Source: an uncultured Pseudomonadota bacterium | GTDB lineage: Bacteria > Pseudomonadota > Gammaproteobacteria > Burkholderiales > Rhodocyclaceae | DNA: 32,648 bases | Direction: 5' to 3' | NCBI GenBank assembly: GCA_903951825.1 | Contig: CAJBDJ010000046.1 | Coordinates: 1 to 32,648 of the forward strand | In this document: piece after piece, positions 25,610-32,648 of the stretch | How the letters are laid out: each line of letters starts with the position of its first letter | Numbering within the stretch: position 1 is the stretch's first letter | Translations under genes and position numbers: made by a program | Notes under the pieces: model-generated | The model's input: the letters and a program-made list of their open reading frames with translations, nothing else | Told to the model about the DNA's origin: nothing | The model's database searches: none

Positions 25610-25915
25610 TTACCAGCTGGCCTTGACAATACCCGGGATTTCGCCACTGAAGGCGAGCTCACGAATCTTGTGGCGACACAGACCGAATTTACGAAACACA
25701 CCACGCGGACGACCCGTCAGAGCGCAACGATTGCGCAGACGAGCCGGGCTGGAGTTACGGGGAAGCGCCTGCATTTTCAAGCGAGCCTCGAAACGCTCTT
25801 CGTCTGAAAGACTGGAGTTATCCATGACAGCCTGAAGTGCGGCACGCTTTTTGGCGAACTGCGCTACTGTTTTGCGGCGCTTTTCTTCGCGGTTGATCAG
25901 AGCAAGTTTTGCCAT
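25610..25915 (-). CDS. rpsN: 30S ribosomal protein S14, long form
   Basis: S14 belongs to the 30S head and contacts the A-site side. The 101-residue sequence is the long, zinc-free form: [25 protein letters not shown] at the start, [33 protein letters not shown] near the end. The four-cysteine zinc motif of the short form is absent. It lies between rplE and rpsH. Confidence 0.98.
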   Translation of the reverse strand: MAKLALINREEKRRKTVAQFAKKRAALQAVMDNSSLSDEERFEARLKMQALPRNSSPARLRNRCALTGRPRGVFRKFGLCRHKIRELAFSGEIPGIVKASW

Positions 25916-25922
25916 GATTTCC

Positions 25923-26462
25923 TCAGTTCTTGAACGGGAACTTGAACGCCGCGAAAAGAGCCTTCGCTTCAGCGTCAGTCTTTGCGGTGGTCGTGATGCT
26001 GATATTCATGCCACGGAGAGCATCGATCTTGTCGTACTCGATTTCCGGGAAGATGATCTGCTCTTTGACACCCATGTTGTAGTTGCCCTGGCCATCAAAG
26101 CCCTTGGCCGAGATCCCGCGGAAGTCACGAACGCGCGGCAGCGCAATCGTCACCAGGCGATCAAGGAACTCGAACATGCGCGGACCGCGCAGCGTGACCA
26201 TACAGCCAATCGGATAGCCATCACGAATCTTGAAGCCGGCAATTGATTTGCGGGCCTTGGTCGTTACCGGCTTCTGACCTGCGATCTTCTGCATATCGCC
26301 AACAGCATGCTCAAGCACCTTCTTGTCAGCAACCGCTTCGCCAACACCCATATTGAGGGTGATCTTGGTAATCCGCGGCACTTCCATCACCGACTTGTAG
26401 GAGAACTGCTTGACCAGATCGCCAACTACGGTTTCTTTATAAAATTGTTGCAAACGCGCCAT
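25923..26462 (-). CDS. rplE: 50S ribosomal protein L5
   Basis: L5 binds 5S rRNA and forms an intersubunit bridge with S13. The 179-residue protein has [56 protein letters not shown] and the C-terminal [40 protein letters not shown]. The length matches the family exactly. Confidence 0.98.
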   Translation of the reverse strand: MARLQQFYKETVVGDLVKQFSYKSVMEVPRITKITLNMGVGEAVADKKVLEHAVGDMQKIAGQKPVTTKARKSIAGFKIRDGYPIGCMVTLRGPRMFEFLDRLVTIALPRVRDFRGISAKGFDGQGNYNMGVKEQIIFPEIEYDKIDALRGMNISITTTAKTDAEAKALFAAFKFPFKN

Positions 26463-26471
26463 GATTTATCC

Positions 26472-26789
26472 TTATGCGCTTACCAGTTCGCCGTTCGACT
26501 TGAACACGCGAACCTTGCGGCCATCATCAAGCGCCTTGAAGCCGACACGGTCGGCTTTCTTGGTAGCAGGATTAAACAGCGCAACGTTGGAAAGATGAAT
26601 CGGCATGTCTTTATCAACAATACCACCCGCCACACCCTTGACCGGGTTCGGCTTGACGTGTTTCTTGGCGCGGTTTACACCCTCTACCAAGACATGATCT
26701 TCATCGACACGCAACAGCACGGTGCCGCGCCTGCCTTTGTCTTTTCCGGTAATGACGACGACGTCGTCACCTTTACGAATCTTTTCCAT
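26472..26789 (-). CDS. rplX: 50S ribosomal protein L24
   Basis: L24 is an assembly initiator near the exit tunnel. The 105-residue protein has a KOW motif at the start ([24 protein letters not shown]), [15 protein letters not shown] and the [17 protein letters not shown] segment. It lies between rplN and rplE with short gaps. Confidence 0.98.
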   Translation of the reverse strand: MEKIRKGDDVVVITGKDKGRRGTVLLRVDEDHVLVEGVNRAKKHVKPNPVKGVAGGIVDKDMPIHLSNVALFNPATKKADRVGFKALDDGRKVRVFKSNGELVSA

Positions 26790-26798
26790 GGCTGGCCT

Positions 26799-27167
26799 TT
26801 ACAGAACTTCCGGCGCCAAGGACACGATCTTCATGAACTTTTCGGTACGCAACTCGCGCGTCACCGGTCCAAAGATACGGGTGCCAATCGGCTCCAGCTT
26901 GTTGTTGAGTAGGACTGCGGCATTGCCATCAAAACGCACCAGCGAACCATCGGGACGACGAACACCCTTGGCGGTACGAACCACCACGGCGTTGTACACA
27001 TCACCTTTCTTGACGCGACCACGCGGGGCCGCATCCTTGATGCTCACCTTGATAACATCACCGATGCCGGCATAGCGACGTCTTGAGCCGCCCAGCACCT
27101 TGATACACATAACTGAACGAGCGCCGGTGTTATCGGCGACATCCAGCGTCGTCTGCATCTGAATCAT
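26799..27167 (-). CDS. rplN: 50S ribosomal protein L14
   Basis: L14 forms intersubunit bridges and interacts with L19. The 122-residue sequence [36 protein letters not shown] is nearly invariant in bacteria, as is the C-terminal [24 protein letters not shown]. It is the first gene after the terminator-like hairpin, so it probably heads the spc transcription unit. Confidence 0.98.
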   Translation of the reverse strand: MIQMQTTLDVADNTGARSVMCIKVLGGSRRRYAGIGDVIKVSIKDAAPRGRVKKGDVYNAVVVRTAKGVRRPDGSLVRFDGNAAVLLNNKLEPIGTRIFGPVTRELRTEKFMKIVSLAPEVL

Positions 27168-27238
27168 TTAAATTAACTCCAACTTAATCCGCTTAAGGCG
27201 GTCAGTCTTGGAACCCGTAGGGGTCGAATATTTCTGCC

Positions 27239-27256
27239 GCAGCCAGATTTGGCTGC
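27239..27256 (-). other. Small inverted repeat after the S10-segment terminator
   Basis: GCAGCC and GGCTGC form a perfect six-pair stem around a six-base AGATTT loop on the plus strand. On the minus strand it follows the 27263-27292 hairpin after only a few bases. It may be part of a leader structure for the spc segment or a second terminator, without a clear T run. Confidence 0.35.
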
Positions 27257-27262
27257 TTGCAA

Positions 27263-27292
27263 AAAAGAAGCCGGATTATACCGGCTTCTTTT
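27263..27292 (-). terminator. Intrinsic terminator at the S10/spc boundary
   Basis: A perfect 12-pair stem (AAAAGAAGCCGG with CCGGCTTCTTTT) encloses a six-base loop. Read on the minus strand it ends in a T6 run, which is the expected form of a Rho-independent terminator. It lies 31 bases after the rpsQ stop and 95 bases before the rplN start. The plus-strand reading is also T-rich, but no plus-strand gene is nearby. Confidence 0.8.
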
Positions 27293-27323
27293 ACTTTAAC
27301 GCAAGCGTTTGAGAAAACTTTCG

Positions 27324-27590
27324 TTATACAACGATCGCTTTTTGCAGAACGCTGGTTACTGCCCAGGTCTTGGTACGGGAAACCGGACGCGTCTCGATGA
27401 TCTCAACCAGATCACCGGCCTTGGCCGAGTTGCCTTCATTGTGGGCATGGTATTTCTTGGACCGAACCATGATCTTGCCGTACATCGGGTGCTTAACCTT
27501 ACGCTCGACAAGAACAGTTACCGTCTTCTCCATCTTGTCACTAACGACACGACCGATCAGAGTGCGTTTAACGCTGGTGGTTTCGCTCAT
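27324..27590 (-). CDS. rpsQ: 30S ribosomal protein S17
   Basis: S17 binds 16S rRNA at the 5' domain early in assembly. The 88-residue protein has [45 protein letters not shown] and [20 protein letters not shown], all conserved. It overlaps rpmC by four bases (ATGA) and is the last gene before the terminator. Confidence 0.98.
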   Translation of the reverse strand: MSETTSVKRTLIGRVVSDKMEKTVTVLVERKVKHPMYGKIMVRSKKYHAHNEGNSAKAGDLVEIIETRPVSRTKTWAVTSVLQKAIVV

Positions 27591-27781
27591 TGCTGCACCG
27601 CCTTTTCACGAATAAGTGTGCGGACACGAGCGATATCGCGACGCACCTTGGACATTTGGCTGGTATTTGACAGCTGCTGTGTAGCCAGCTGCATGCGTAG
27701 GCCAAACTGCGCCCGCAACAAATCCAGCAATTCTTTATTGAGCTCGTCCGCGCTCTTGGTTCTCAGTTCACTAGCTTTCAT
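27587..27781 (-). CDS. rpmC: 50S ribosomal protein L29
   Basis: L29 is a 64-residue helical protein near the exit tunnel that contacts trigger factor and SRP. The sequence [60 protein letters not shown] is typical. The start is two bases after rplP and the stop overlaps rpsQ by four bases. Confidence 0.97.
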   Translation of the reverse strand: MKASELRTKSADELNKELLDLLRAQFGLRMQLATQQLSNTSQMSKVRRDIARVRTLIREKAVQQ

Positions 27782-27783
27782 GA

Positions 27784-28197
27784 TTACCCCAGATGACGAG
27801 TCACGAAGGTGGTTGCGATCGGCAACTTGGCAGCGGCAAGGGCAAACGCCTCGCGTGCAATCACCTCATCAACCCCGTCCATTTCATATAGAACCTTGCC
27901 CGGCTGAATCTCGGCAACCCAGTATTCGGGATTGCCCTTACCGTTACCCATGCGAACCTCTGCAGGTTTTTTGGAGACCGGCTTGTCGGGGAAGATACGA
28001 ATCCAGATACGGCCACCACGTTTGATGTGGCGGGTCATGGCACGACGCGCTGCTTCGATCTGACGGGCTGTCAGACGGCCACGGCCGGTGGCCTTGAGAC
28101 CCCACTCACCAAACGACACTTTCGTGCCACGGGTCGCCAGACCTTCGTTACGGCCCTTGTGTTCCTTGCGGAACTTGCGACGATTAGGTTGCATCAT
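27784..28197 (-). CDS. rplP: 50S ribosomal protein L16
   Basis: L16 lies near the A site and peptidyl transferase centre. The 137-residue protein begins [19 protein letters not shown] and includes [74 protein letters not shown], which is highly conserved. An upstream in-frame start at 28206 exists, but it lies inside rpsC; the ATG at 28197 is one base after the rpsC stop. Confidence 0.98.
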   Translation of the reverse strand: MMQPNRRKFRKEHKGRNEGLATRGTKVSFGEWGLKATGRGRLTARQIEAARRAMTRHIKRGGRIWIRIFPDKPVSKKPAEVRMGNGKGNPEYWVAEIQPGKVLYEMDGVDEVIAREAFALAAAKLPIATTFVTRHLG

Positions 28198-28198
28198 C

Positions 28199-28993
28199 TT
28201 AGGCACCTGCCTTTCTTACGCGAGCACCCGGCGCACCACCTTCAGAAGGGCCATCGGCCTTCTTGACAGTGCGGGTACGTGGCTTATCACCCTCTGGCCT
28301 GCCAGGATTACGACGCGGACGACGGTCATCAGCAACCGGCTCGACCACTTCAGGCTGCTCGTTACGCTCGAGCATATCACCCTTGTAAACCCAGACCTTG
28401 ATCCCGATAATGCCGTAGGTGGTCAGCGCCTCGGACGTTGCGTAGTCGATGTCGGCACGCAAGGTATGAAGCGGAACACGACCTTCGCGATACCACTCGC
28501 GACGGGCAATTTCAGCACCGTTCAGACGACCGGAGCTCATCACCTTGATACCTTTGGCACCAAGGCGCATGGCATTTTGCATGGCACGCTTCATGGCACG
28601 ACGGAACATGATGCGCTTTTCGAGTTGCTGGGCAATCGAATCGGCGATCAACTGGGCATCAAGTTCAGGCTTGCGAATTTCTTCGATCGAGACGTGAACC
28701 GGAACACCCATGATGCGCTGAAGGTCAGAGCGGAGTTGCTCGATATCTTCACCTTTTTTACCGATCACGACACCCGGACGGGCGGAGAAAACAGTAACGC
28801 GAGCATTTTTGGCCGGGCGCTCAATCAGGACACGTCCAACTGAGGCATGCGCCAGTTTACGCTTGAGATACTCACGAACTTTGACATCTTCGTGCAGCAT
28901 CCCGGGGAAGTCCTTGCTGTTGGCGTACCAGCGTGAATTCCAGTTTTTTGTGACTGCCAGGCGAAAGCCAGTCGGATTAATCTTCTGTCCCAT
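28199..28993 (-). CDS. rpsC: 30S ribosomal protein S3 with extended C-terminus
   Basis: S3 forms part of the mRNA entry channel, with RNA-binding KH domain type 2 (about 40-110: [26 protein letters not shown]) and S3-C domain (about 115-205). The N-terminal [23 protein letters not shown] is conserved. The protein is 264 residues, about 30 longer than E. coli S3, with a tail of D/R/P/G/K residues after about 210. Such tails are common in betaproteobacteria. Confidence 0.98.
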   Translation of the reverse strand: MGQKINPTGFRLAVTKNWNSRWYANSKDFPGMLHEDVKVREYLKRKLAHASVGRVLIERPAKNARVTVFSARPGVVIGKKGEDIEQLRSDLQRIMGVPVHVSIEEIRKPELDAQLIADSIAQQLEKRIMFRRAMKRAMQNAMRLGAKGIKVMSSGRLNGAEIARREWYREGRVPLHTLRADIDYATSEALTTYGIIGIKVWVYKGDMLERNEQPEVVEPVADDRRPRRNPGRPEGDKPRTRTVKKADGPSEGGAPGARVRKAGA

Positions 28994-29002
28994 GGCTTTT
29001 CC

Positions 29003-29332
29003 TTAGTTACCAACGGTCAGATAAATATGGCAGGTCGGCTTGACGATCCGATTGCCACGACCCTTGGCGCGGGCAGTGAAGCGCTTCAGCACCATACCTT
29101 TTTCGACGTAGATGATTTTCACCTTCAGTTCGTCGATATCGGCGCCGTCATTATGCTCGGCGTTGGCGATTGCCGACTCCAGCACTTTTTTGACGATACC
29201 AGCACCCTTTTTAGGGGAGAAGGCCAGGATGTCGAGAGCCTGACCGACCGGCTTGCCACGCACCAGATCCGCAACCAGGCGACCTTTTTGCTCAGAGAGG
29301 CGTACGCCTCGTAGACTTGCACGAGTTTCCAT
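29003..29332 (-). CDS. rplV: 50S ribosomal protein L22
   Basis: L22 binds 23S rRNA and its beta-hairpin lines the exit tunnel, a macrolide-resistance site. The 109-residue protein has [53 protein letters not shown] and a hairpin region ending [28 protein letters not shown]. It is standard in length. Confidence 0.98.
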   Translation of the reverse strand: METRASLRGVRLSEQKGRLVADLVRGKPVGQALDILAFSPKKGAGIVKKVLESAIANAEHNDGADIDELKVKIIYVEKGMVLKRFTARAKGRGNRIVKPTCHIYLTVGN

Positions 29333-29341
29333 GTCAGCTCC

Positions 29342-29617
29342 TTACTTCTTGGCCTTTTTGCCGGCGGTGTGACCCTTGAACGTCCGGGTCAGCGAAAATT
29401 CGCCTAGCTTGTGACCGACCATATTTTCGGTAACGAACACCGGAATATGCTGCTTGCCATTATGAACAGCGATCGTCAGACCGATAAAATCGGGGAGGAT
29501 CGTTGAGCGACGTGACCAGGTCTTGATCGGGCGCTTGTCGTTATTGGCACGAACCGCTTCGACTTTGTCGAGCAGATGCATATCAACAAACGGGCCCTTT
29601 TTAAGAGAACGTCCCAT
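29342..29617 (-). CDS. rpsS: 30S ribosomal protein S19
   Basis: S19 is a head protein that forms a complex with S13. The 91-residue protein has [20 protein letters not shown] and the conserved middle [55 protein letters not shown]. It is standard in length and position. Confidence 0.98.
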   Translation of the reverse strand: MGRSLKKGPFVDMHLLDKVEAVRANNDKRPIKTWSRRSTILPDFIGLTIAVHNGKQHIPVFVTENMVGHKLGEFSLTRTFKGHTAGKKAKK

Positions 29618-29627
29618 TTCCTACCCC

Positions 29628-30455
29628 TTAACGCTTATGACGACGCTGCACGATCATGCTGTCCGTGCGCTTGTTGCTACGGGTGCGATAGCCCTTGGTA
29701 GGCTGGCCCCATGGATTCACCGGGACACGACCTTCGCCAGTACGACCTTCACCACCACCGTGCGGGTGATCGCAAGGGTTCATGGCAACACCACGAACCG
29801 TCGGGCGAATACCACGCCAGCGATTGGCACCGGCCTTGCCGATCTTACGCAGGTTATTTTCCTCGTTACCGACTTCTCCGACGGTTGCGCGGCATTCAAC
29901 ATGAACGCGACGCACTTCGCCTGAGCGCAGACGGATCTGAGCATAAATACCTTCACGAGCCAGCAACTGAGCCGAGGTTCCCGCTGAGCGAGCCAGCTGC
30001 GCACCTTTGCCTGGCATCATTTCAACGCAGCAAATCGTCGTACCGACCGGAATGTTGCGAATCGGCAGGGAGTTACCTGACTTGATCGGCGCCTCGGAGC
30101 CATTCATGATCGACTGACCTACCACCATGCCCTTGTTGGCAATGATGTAACGACGCTCACCGTCTGCATAACAAAGCAGAGCAATATTTGCCGTGCGGTT
30201 CGGATCGTATTCCAGACGCTCAACCTTGGCCGGAATACCGTCCTTGTTGCGCTTGAAGTCGACGATACGATACGACTGCTTGTGACCACCGCCTTGATGG
30301 CGAACCGTGATGCGACCGTTATGGTTCCGGCCAGCCTTGCTATTTTTGCTCTCGACCAGCGGAGCAAACGGCTTACCCTTGTGCAGGTTGGCATTGACAA
30401 CCTGAACGACAGCACGACGGCCGGGGGAAGTCGGCTTGACTTTAACGAGTGCCAT
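29628..30455 (-). CDS. rplB: 50S ribosomal protein L2
   Basis: L2 is essential for subunit association and peptidyl transferase assembly. The 275-residue protein has the SPGRRAVV start, [50 protein letters not shown], and the invariant C-terminal [18 protein letters not shown], which contains the conserved H in the peptidyl-transferase vicinity. Its ATG overlaps the rplW stop by one base (TAATG). Confidence 0.98.
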   Translation of the reverse strand: MALVKVKPTSPGRRAVVQVVNANLHKGKPFAPLVESKNSKAGRNHNGRITVRHQGGGHKQSYRIVDFKRNKDGIPAKVERLEYDPNRTANIALLCYADGERRYIIANKGMVVGQSIMNGSEAPIKSGNSLPIRNIPVGTTICCVEMMPGKGAQLARSAGTSAQLLAREGIYAQIRLRSGEVRRVHVECRATVGEVGNEENNLRKIGKAGANRWRGIRPTVRGVAMNPCDHPHGGGEGRTGEGRVPVNPWGQPTKGYRTRSNKRTDSMIVQRRHKR

Positions 30456-30757
30456 TAGGCATTCCCCCCTTCAACAAAATTGATTTCCTGGCCAGCCTTG
30501 AGGCTCACATAGGCTTTTTTCCAGCCCTTGCGACGACCGACCGCCCCCTTGAAGCGCTTGACCTTGCCTTTGACATTGGCGACCTGAACGGACTCAACAT
30601 CAACCTTGAACAGCAGTTCGACCGCAGCCTTGATTTCCGGCTTGGTAGCATCGGAGGCAACACGAAAGACCACTTGCTCGTATTTATCGGCAATGTAGGT
30701 CGCTTTTTCGGAGATTTGCGGCGCCAGCAGCACCTGCATTAGACGTTGTTGATTCAT
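30455..30757 (-). CDS. rplW: 50S ribosomal protein L23
   Basis: L23 lies at the tunnel exit and is the docking site for trigger factor and SRP. The 100-residue protein has [51 protein letters not shown] and a conserved [25 protein letters not shown] loop. A GTG two codons upstream at 30763 is possible, but the ATG at 30757 overlaps the rplD stop as ATGA. Confidence 0.97.
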   Translation of the reverse strand: MNQQRLMQVLLAPQISEKATYIADKYEQVVFRVASDATKPEIKAAVELLFKVDVESVQVANVKGKVKRFKGAVGRRKGWKKAYVSLKAGQEINFVEGGNA

Positions 30758-31377
30758 CCCCACATCTCCTCGAACTTGGCCACGGCATTCTTGGTGACCA
30801 GAATCTTGGCGAAACGCACCAGCGAGACCGGATCAGCTTCCTGAGCCTCAAGCACCAGAACGTTAGGCAGGTTGCGCGAAGAGAGATAGAGATTCTCGTT
30901 CAGCGCGTCCGTGATGACCAGAAGATTGCCCTCAAGGCCCATGCTCTTCATTTTTTCCATGAACAACTTGGTCTTCGGTGCATCGATCGACAATTCGTCG
31001 ACCACCACCAGACGATCCTGACGAGCCAACTCGGAGAGGATCGATGCCATACCGGCACGGAACATCTTCTTGTTAACCTTCTGGCTGAAATTTTCTTCCG
31101 GCGAATTCGGGAAAATCCGCCCGCCTCCGCGCCACAACGGGCTGCCATTGCTACCAGCACGGGCACGACCCGTACCTTTTTGGCGCCACGGCTTGGTGGT
31201 GGTATGGCGAACTTCCGAACGATCTTTTTGCTGGCGATCACCGGAGCGAGCGTTGGCCTGATAGGCGACGACGATCTGATGAACCAGGGCTTCGTTGAAT
31301 TCGCGACCGAATAGCACATCAGAAGCCTGCAGCTTTGCAGCTTCCTGACCTTGCTGATTGATAACTTTAAGTTCCAT
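30754..31377 (-). CDS. rplD: 50S ribosomal protein L4
   Basis: L4 binds 23S rRNA, lines the exit tunnel and in E. coli autoregulates the S10 operon. The 207-residue protein has [40 protein letters not shown], the extended tunnel loop, and [14 protein letters not shown]. The length is normal. Whether it regulates its operon here cannot be read from the DNA. Confidence 0.98.
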   Translation of the reverse strand: MELKVINQQGQEAAKLQASDVLFGREFNEALVHQIVVAYQANARSGDRQQKDRSEVRHTTTKPWRQKGTGRARAGSNGSPLWRGGGRIFPNSPEENFSQKVNKKMFRAGMASILSELARQDRLVVVDELSIDAPKTKLFMEKMKSMGLEGNLLVITDALNENLYLSSRNLPNVLVLEAQEADPVSLVRFAKILVTKNAVAKFEEMWG

Positions 31378-31386
31378 GTCGCCCCC

Positions 31387-32025
31387 TTAGCCCTTGACTG
31401 CCGGACGCACAACGACGTCAGCACCCTTGGCACCAGGAACGGCGCCACGAACCAGCAATAGCTGGCGCTCGGAATCGACACGCACAATCGTCAATCCCTG
31501 CATCGTGGACTGCACGTCACCCATGTGACCGGCCATGCGCTTACCCGGAAAAACCCGACCCGGATCCTGCGCCATACCGATGGAACCCGGCGCATTGTGC
31601 GACAGCGAGTTACCGTGGGTAGCACGATTGGAGCTGAAGTTGTGGCGCTTGATACCACCCTGAAAACCCTTACCGATAGACGTTCCCGTCACATCCACTT
31701 TTTGCCCTTCGACAAAAATTGTGACAGCAACCTGATCACCGGCCTTGAAAGTAGCCAGCTGCTCAGTATCGATACGGAATTCCTTGAGCACATGCCCGGC
31801 TTCCACACCCGCCTTGGCCAGATGGCCTGCAATGGGTTTGGTAACGCGCGAGGCACGGCGCTTGCCGAAGGTGACCTGAATGGCTGCATAGCCATCGATC
31901 TCCGGCGTTTTGACTTGGGTCACGCGATTGTTGGACACGTCAAGCACAGTTACCGGAATGGACGCGCCATCCTCAGCAAAAATGCGAGTCATGCCAACCT
32001 TGCGACCAACAAGGCCTAGACTCAT
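31387..32025 (-). CDS. rplC: 50S ribosomal protein L3
   Basis: L3 is an early assembly protein near the peptidyl transferase centre. The 212-residue protein starts [39 protein letters not shown] and has [56 protein letters not shown], a signature segment. The frame extends upstream, but the ATG at 32025 is preceded by GAGGAG, deciding the start. Confidence 0.98.
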   Translation of the reverse strand: MSLGLVGRKVGMTRIFAEDGASIPVTVLDVSNNRVTQVKTPEIDGYAAIQVTFGKRRASRVTKPIAGHLAKAGVEAGHVLKEFRIDTEQLATFKAGDQVAVTIFVEGQKVDVTGTSIGKGFQGGIKRHNFSSNRATHGNSLSHNAPGSIGMAQDPGRVFPGKRMAGHMGDVQSTMQGLTIVRVDSERQLLLVRGAVPGAKGADVVVRPAVKG

Positions 32026-32134
32026 GGTTATTCTCCTCATCACCGGCTGCGATTGGCCGGTCGATGTAAACAACAAATGGGTAGTCGTTGCCGACCACCC
32101 CCGAAAGGCGCGGATTATATCCGCATTGCCACCA
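32026..32134 (-). promoter_or_regulatory. rpsJ-rplC intergenic region with two hairpins
   Basis: This 109-base gap separates rpsJ from rplC, which are usually much closer. On the minus strand GCGGAT/ATCCGC (32110-32124 on the plus strand) forms a six-pair stem with a three-base loop. A second stem, GGGTGGTCG paired with CGACTACCC, lies at 32079-32100 with one G-T pair. The structures may be a processing or control site; no T run makes either a clear terminator. Confidence 0.4.
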
Positions 32135-32446
32135 TTACTGCAACTTGATTTCGACGTCTACACCAGCCGGCAGGTCGAGCTTCATCAAAGCATCAACCGT
32201 TTTGTCTGTCGGATCAACAATATCCATCAAACGGAGATGGGTACGAATTTCGAGCTGATCACGCGAAGCTTTGTTAACGTGCGGTGAACGCAGAATGTCA
32301 AAACGCTGCTTGCGGGTCGGCAGCGGCACGGGGCCGCGGACAACGGCGCCAGTACGCTTGGCGGTTTCAACAATTTCCTGCGCCGACTGATCGATCAAAC
32401 GATAGTCAAAGGCTTTCAGACGAATACGGATTTTTTGATTAGACAT
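32135..32446 (-). CDS. rpsJ: 30S ribosomal protein S10
   Basis: S10 is a 16S head protein and also the NusE subunit of antitermination complexes. The 103-residue protein has the invariant [59 protein letters not shown]. The ATG at 32446 is favoured over one four codons upstream because it gives the standard length; a GGAAG precedes it. tuf lies 62 bases upstream on the same strand. Confidence 0.98.
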   Translation of the reverse strand: MSNQKIRIRLKAFDYRLIDQSAQEIVETAKRTGAVVRGPVPLPTRKQRFDILRSPHVNKASRDQLEIRTHLRLMDIVDPTDKTVDALMKLDLPAGVDVEIKLQ

Positions 32447-32508
32447 ATTAACTTCCAAAGAGCGATGGAGCGAACTTCAGTCCACTCCGGATTTTCAAAA
32501 AGAACGAA

Positions 32509-32648
32509 TTACTCGATAATTTTCGCGACGACGCCGGCGCCGACGGTACGACCGCCTTCACGGATGGCGAAGCGCAGACCTTCTTCCATCGCAATCGGCG
32601 CGATCAGCTTGATGGTCATGGCGATATTGTCGCCAGGCATCACCATCT
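32509..32648 (-). CDS. tuf: Elongation factor Tu, C-terminal fragment cut by the window edge
   Basis: EF-Tu carries aminoacyl-tRNA to the ribosome as a GTPase. About 45 residues of its domain 3 end are visible: [40 protein letters not shown] and a final E before TAA. These match the EF-Tu C-terminus almost exactly. The gene continues beyond the window, so the start and the GTPase domain are not seen. It lies upstream of rpsJ on the same strand, and often one of two copies (tufA/tufB) occurs at this place. Confidence 0.96.
   Translation of the reverse strand, partial: MVMPGDNIAMTIKLIAPIAMEEGLRFAIREGGRTVGAGVVAKIIE

Noticed and set aside
28088-28843. A 251-residue plus-strand frame across rpsC and rplP
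   Set aside because: It is antisense to invariant ribosomal protein genes.

Overview
The window looks like a betaproteobacterial chromosome, most likely Rhodocyclales (Dechloromonas/Azonexus-like). The evidence is gene content and protein style: tuf directly upstream of rpsJ in one S10-spc-alpha ribosomal cluster, a zinc-type (four-cysteine) S4, an S3 with a long basic C-terminal tail, and many short-overlap gene pairs. This placement is inferred from sequence character and not from a search.

Layout. (1) 1-140 is the end of an IS21-family insertion sequence: the first 17 codons of an istA-like transposase on the minus strand, preceded by two imperfect terminal repeats. (2) 214-1379 (+) is a coupled pair, a small CxxC thioredoxin-fold protein and an exported metallo-beta-lactamase-fold protein with an altered metal motif. 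(3) 1356-6148 (-) carries an acetyltransferase-like FemAB/GNAT protein, a GIY-YIG protein, a DUF3313 lipoprotein, recG and ridA. (4) 6200-8800 has a TPR protein (+), a coupled three-lipoprotein cassette on the minus strand (CsgG-like, DUF4810, DUF799) and a divergent small His-rich lipoprotein. (5) 8847-11843 (-) holds a SPOR-domain membrane protein, a DUF2802 protein, a FadL-type outer membrane channel and a hotdog acyl-CoA thioesterase. (6) 11932-18521 (+) holds an Atm1-type ABC exporter, then a tight three-gene signalling unit: CHASE-PAS histidine kinase, REC-HATPase protein and REC-PAS-PP2C phosphatase. (7) 18584-32648 (-) is the ribosomal protein supercluster, read from tuf (partial, at the window end) through rpsJ...rpsQ, rplN...secY, rpmJ, rpsM, rpsK, rpsD, rpoA and rplQ, ending in a strong hairpin terminator.

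How the genes work together. The ribosomal block supplies translation, Sec export (SecY) and transcription (RpoA). An intrinsic terminator-like hairpin between rpsQ and rplN suggests that the S10 and spc segments are separate transcription units here. No infA lies between secY and rpmJ, and secY appears to start with TTG. The most interesting accessory parts are the CHASE kinase / REC-HATPase / REC-PP2C module, which pairs a presumed serine kinase with a presumed serine phosphatase but has no STAS antagonist nearby, and the CsgG-DUF4810-DUF799 lipoprotein cassette, which has no curlin genes. I found no CRISPR array, tRNA or rRNA gene, and no gene-free stretch longer than 300 bases.
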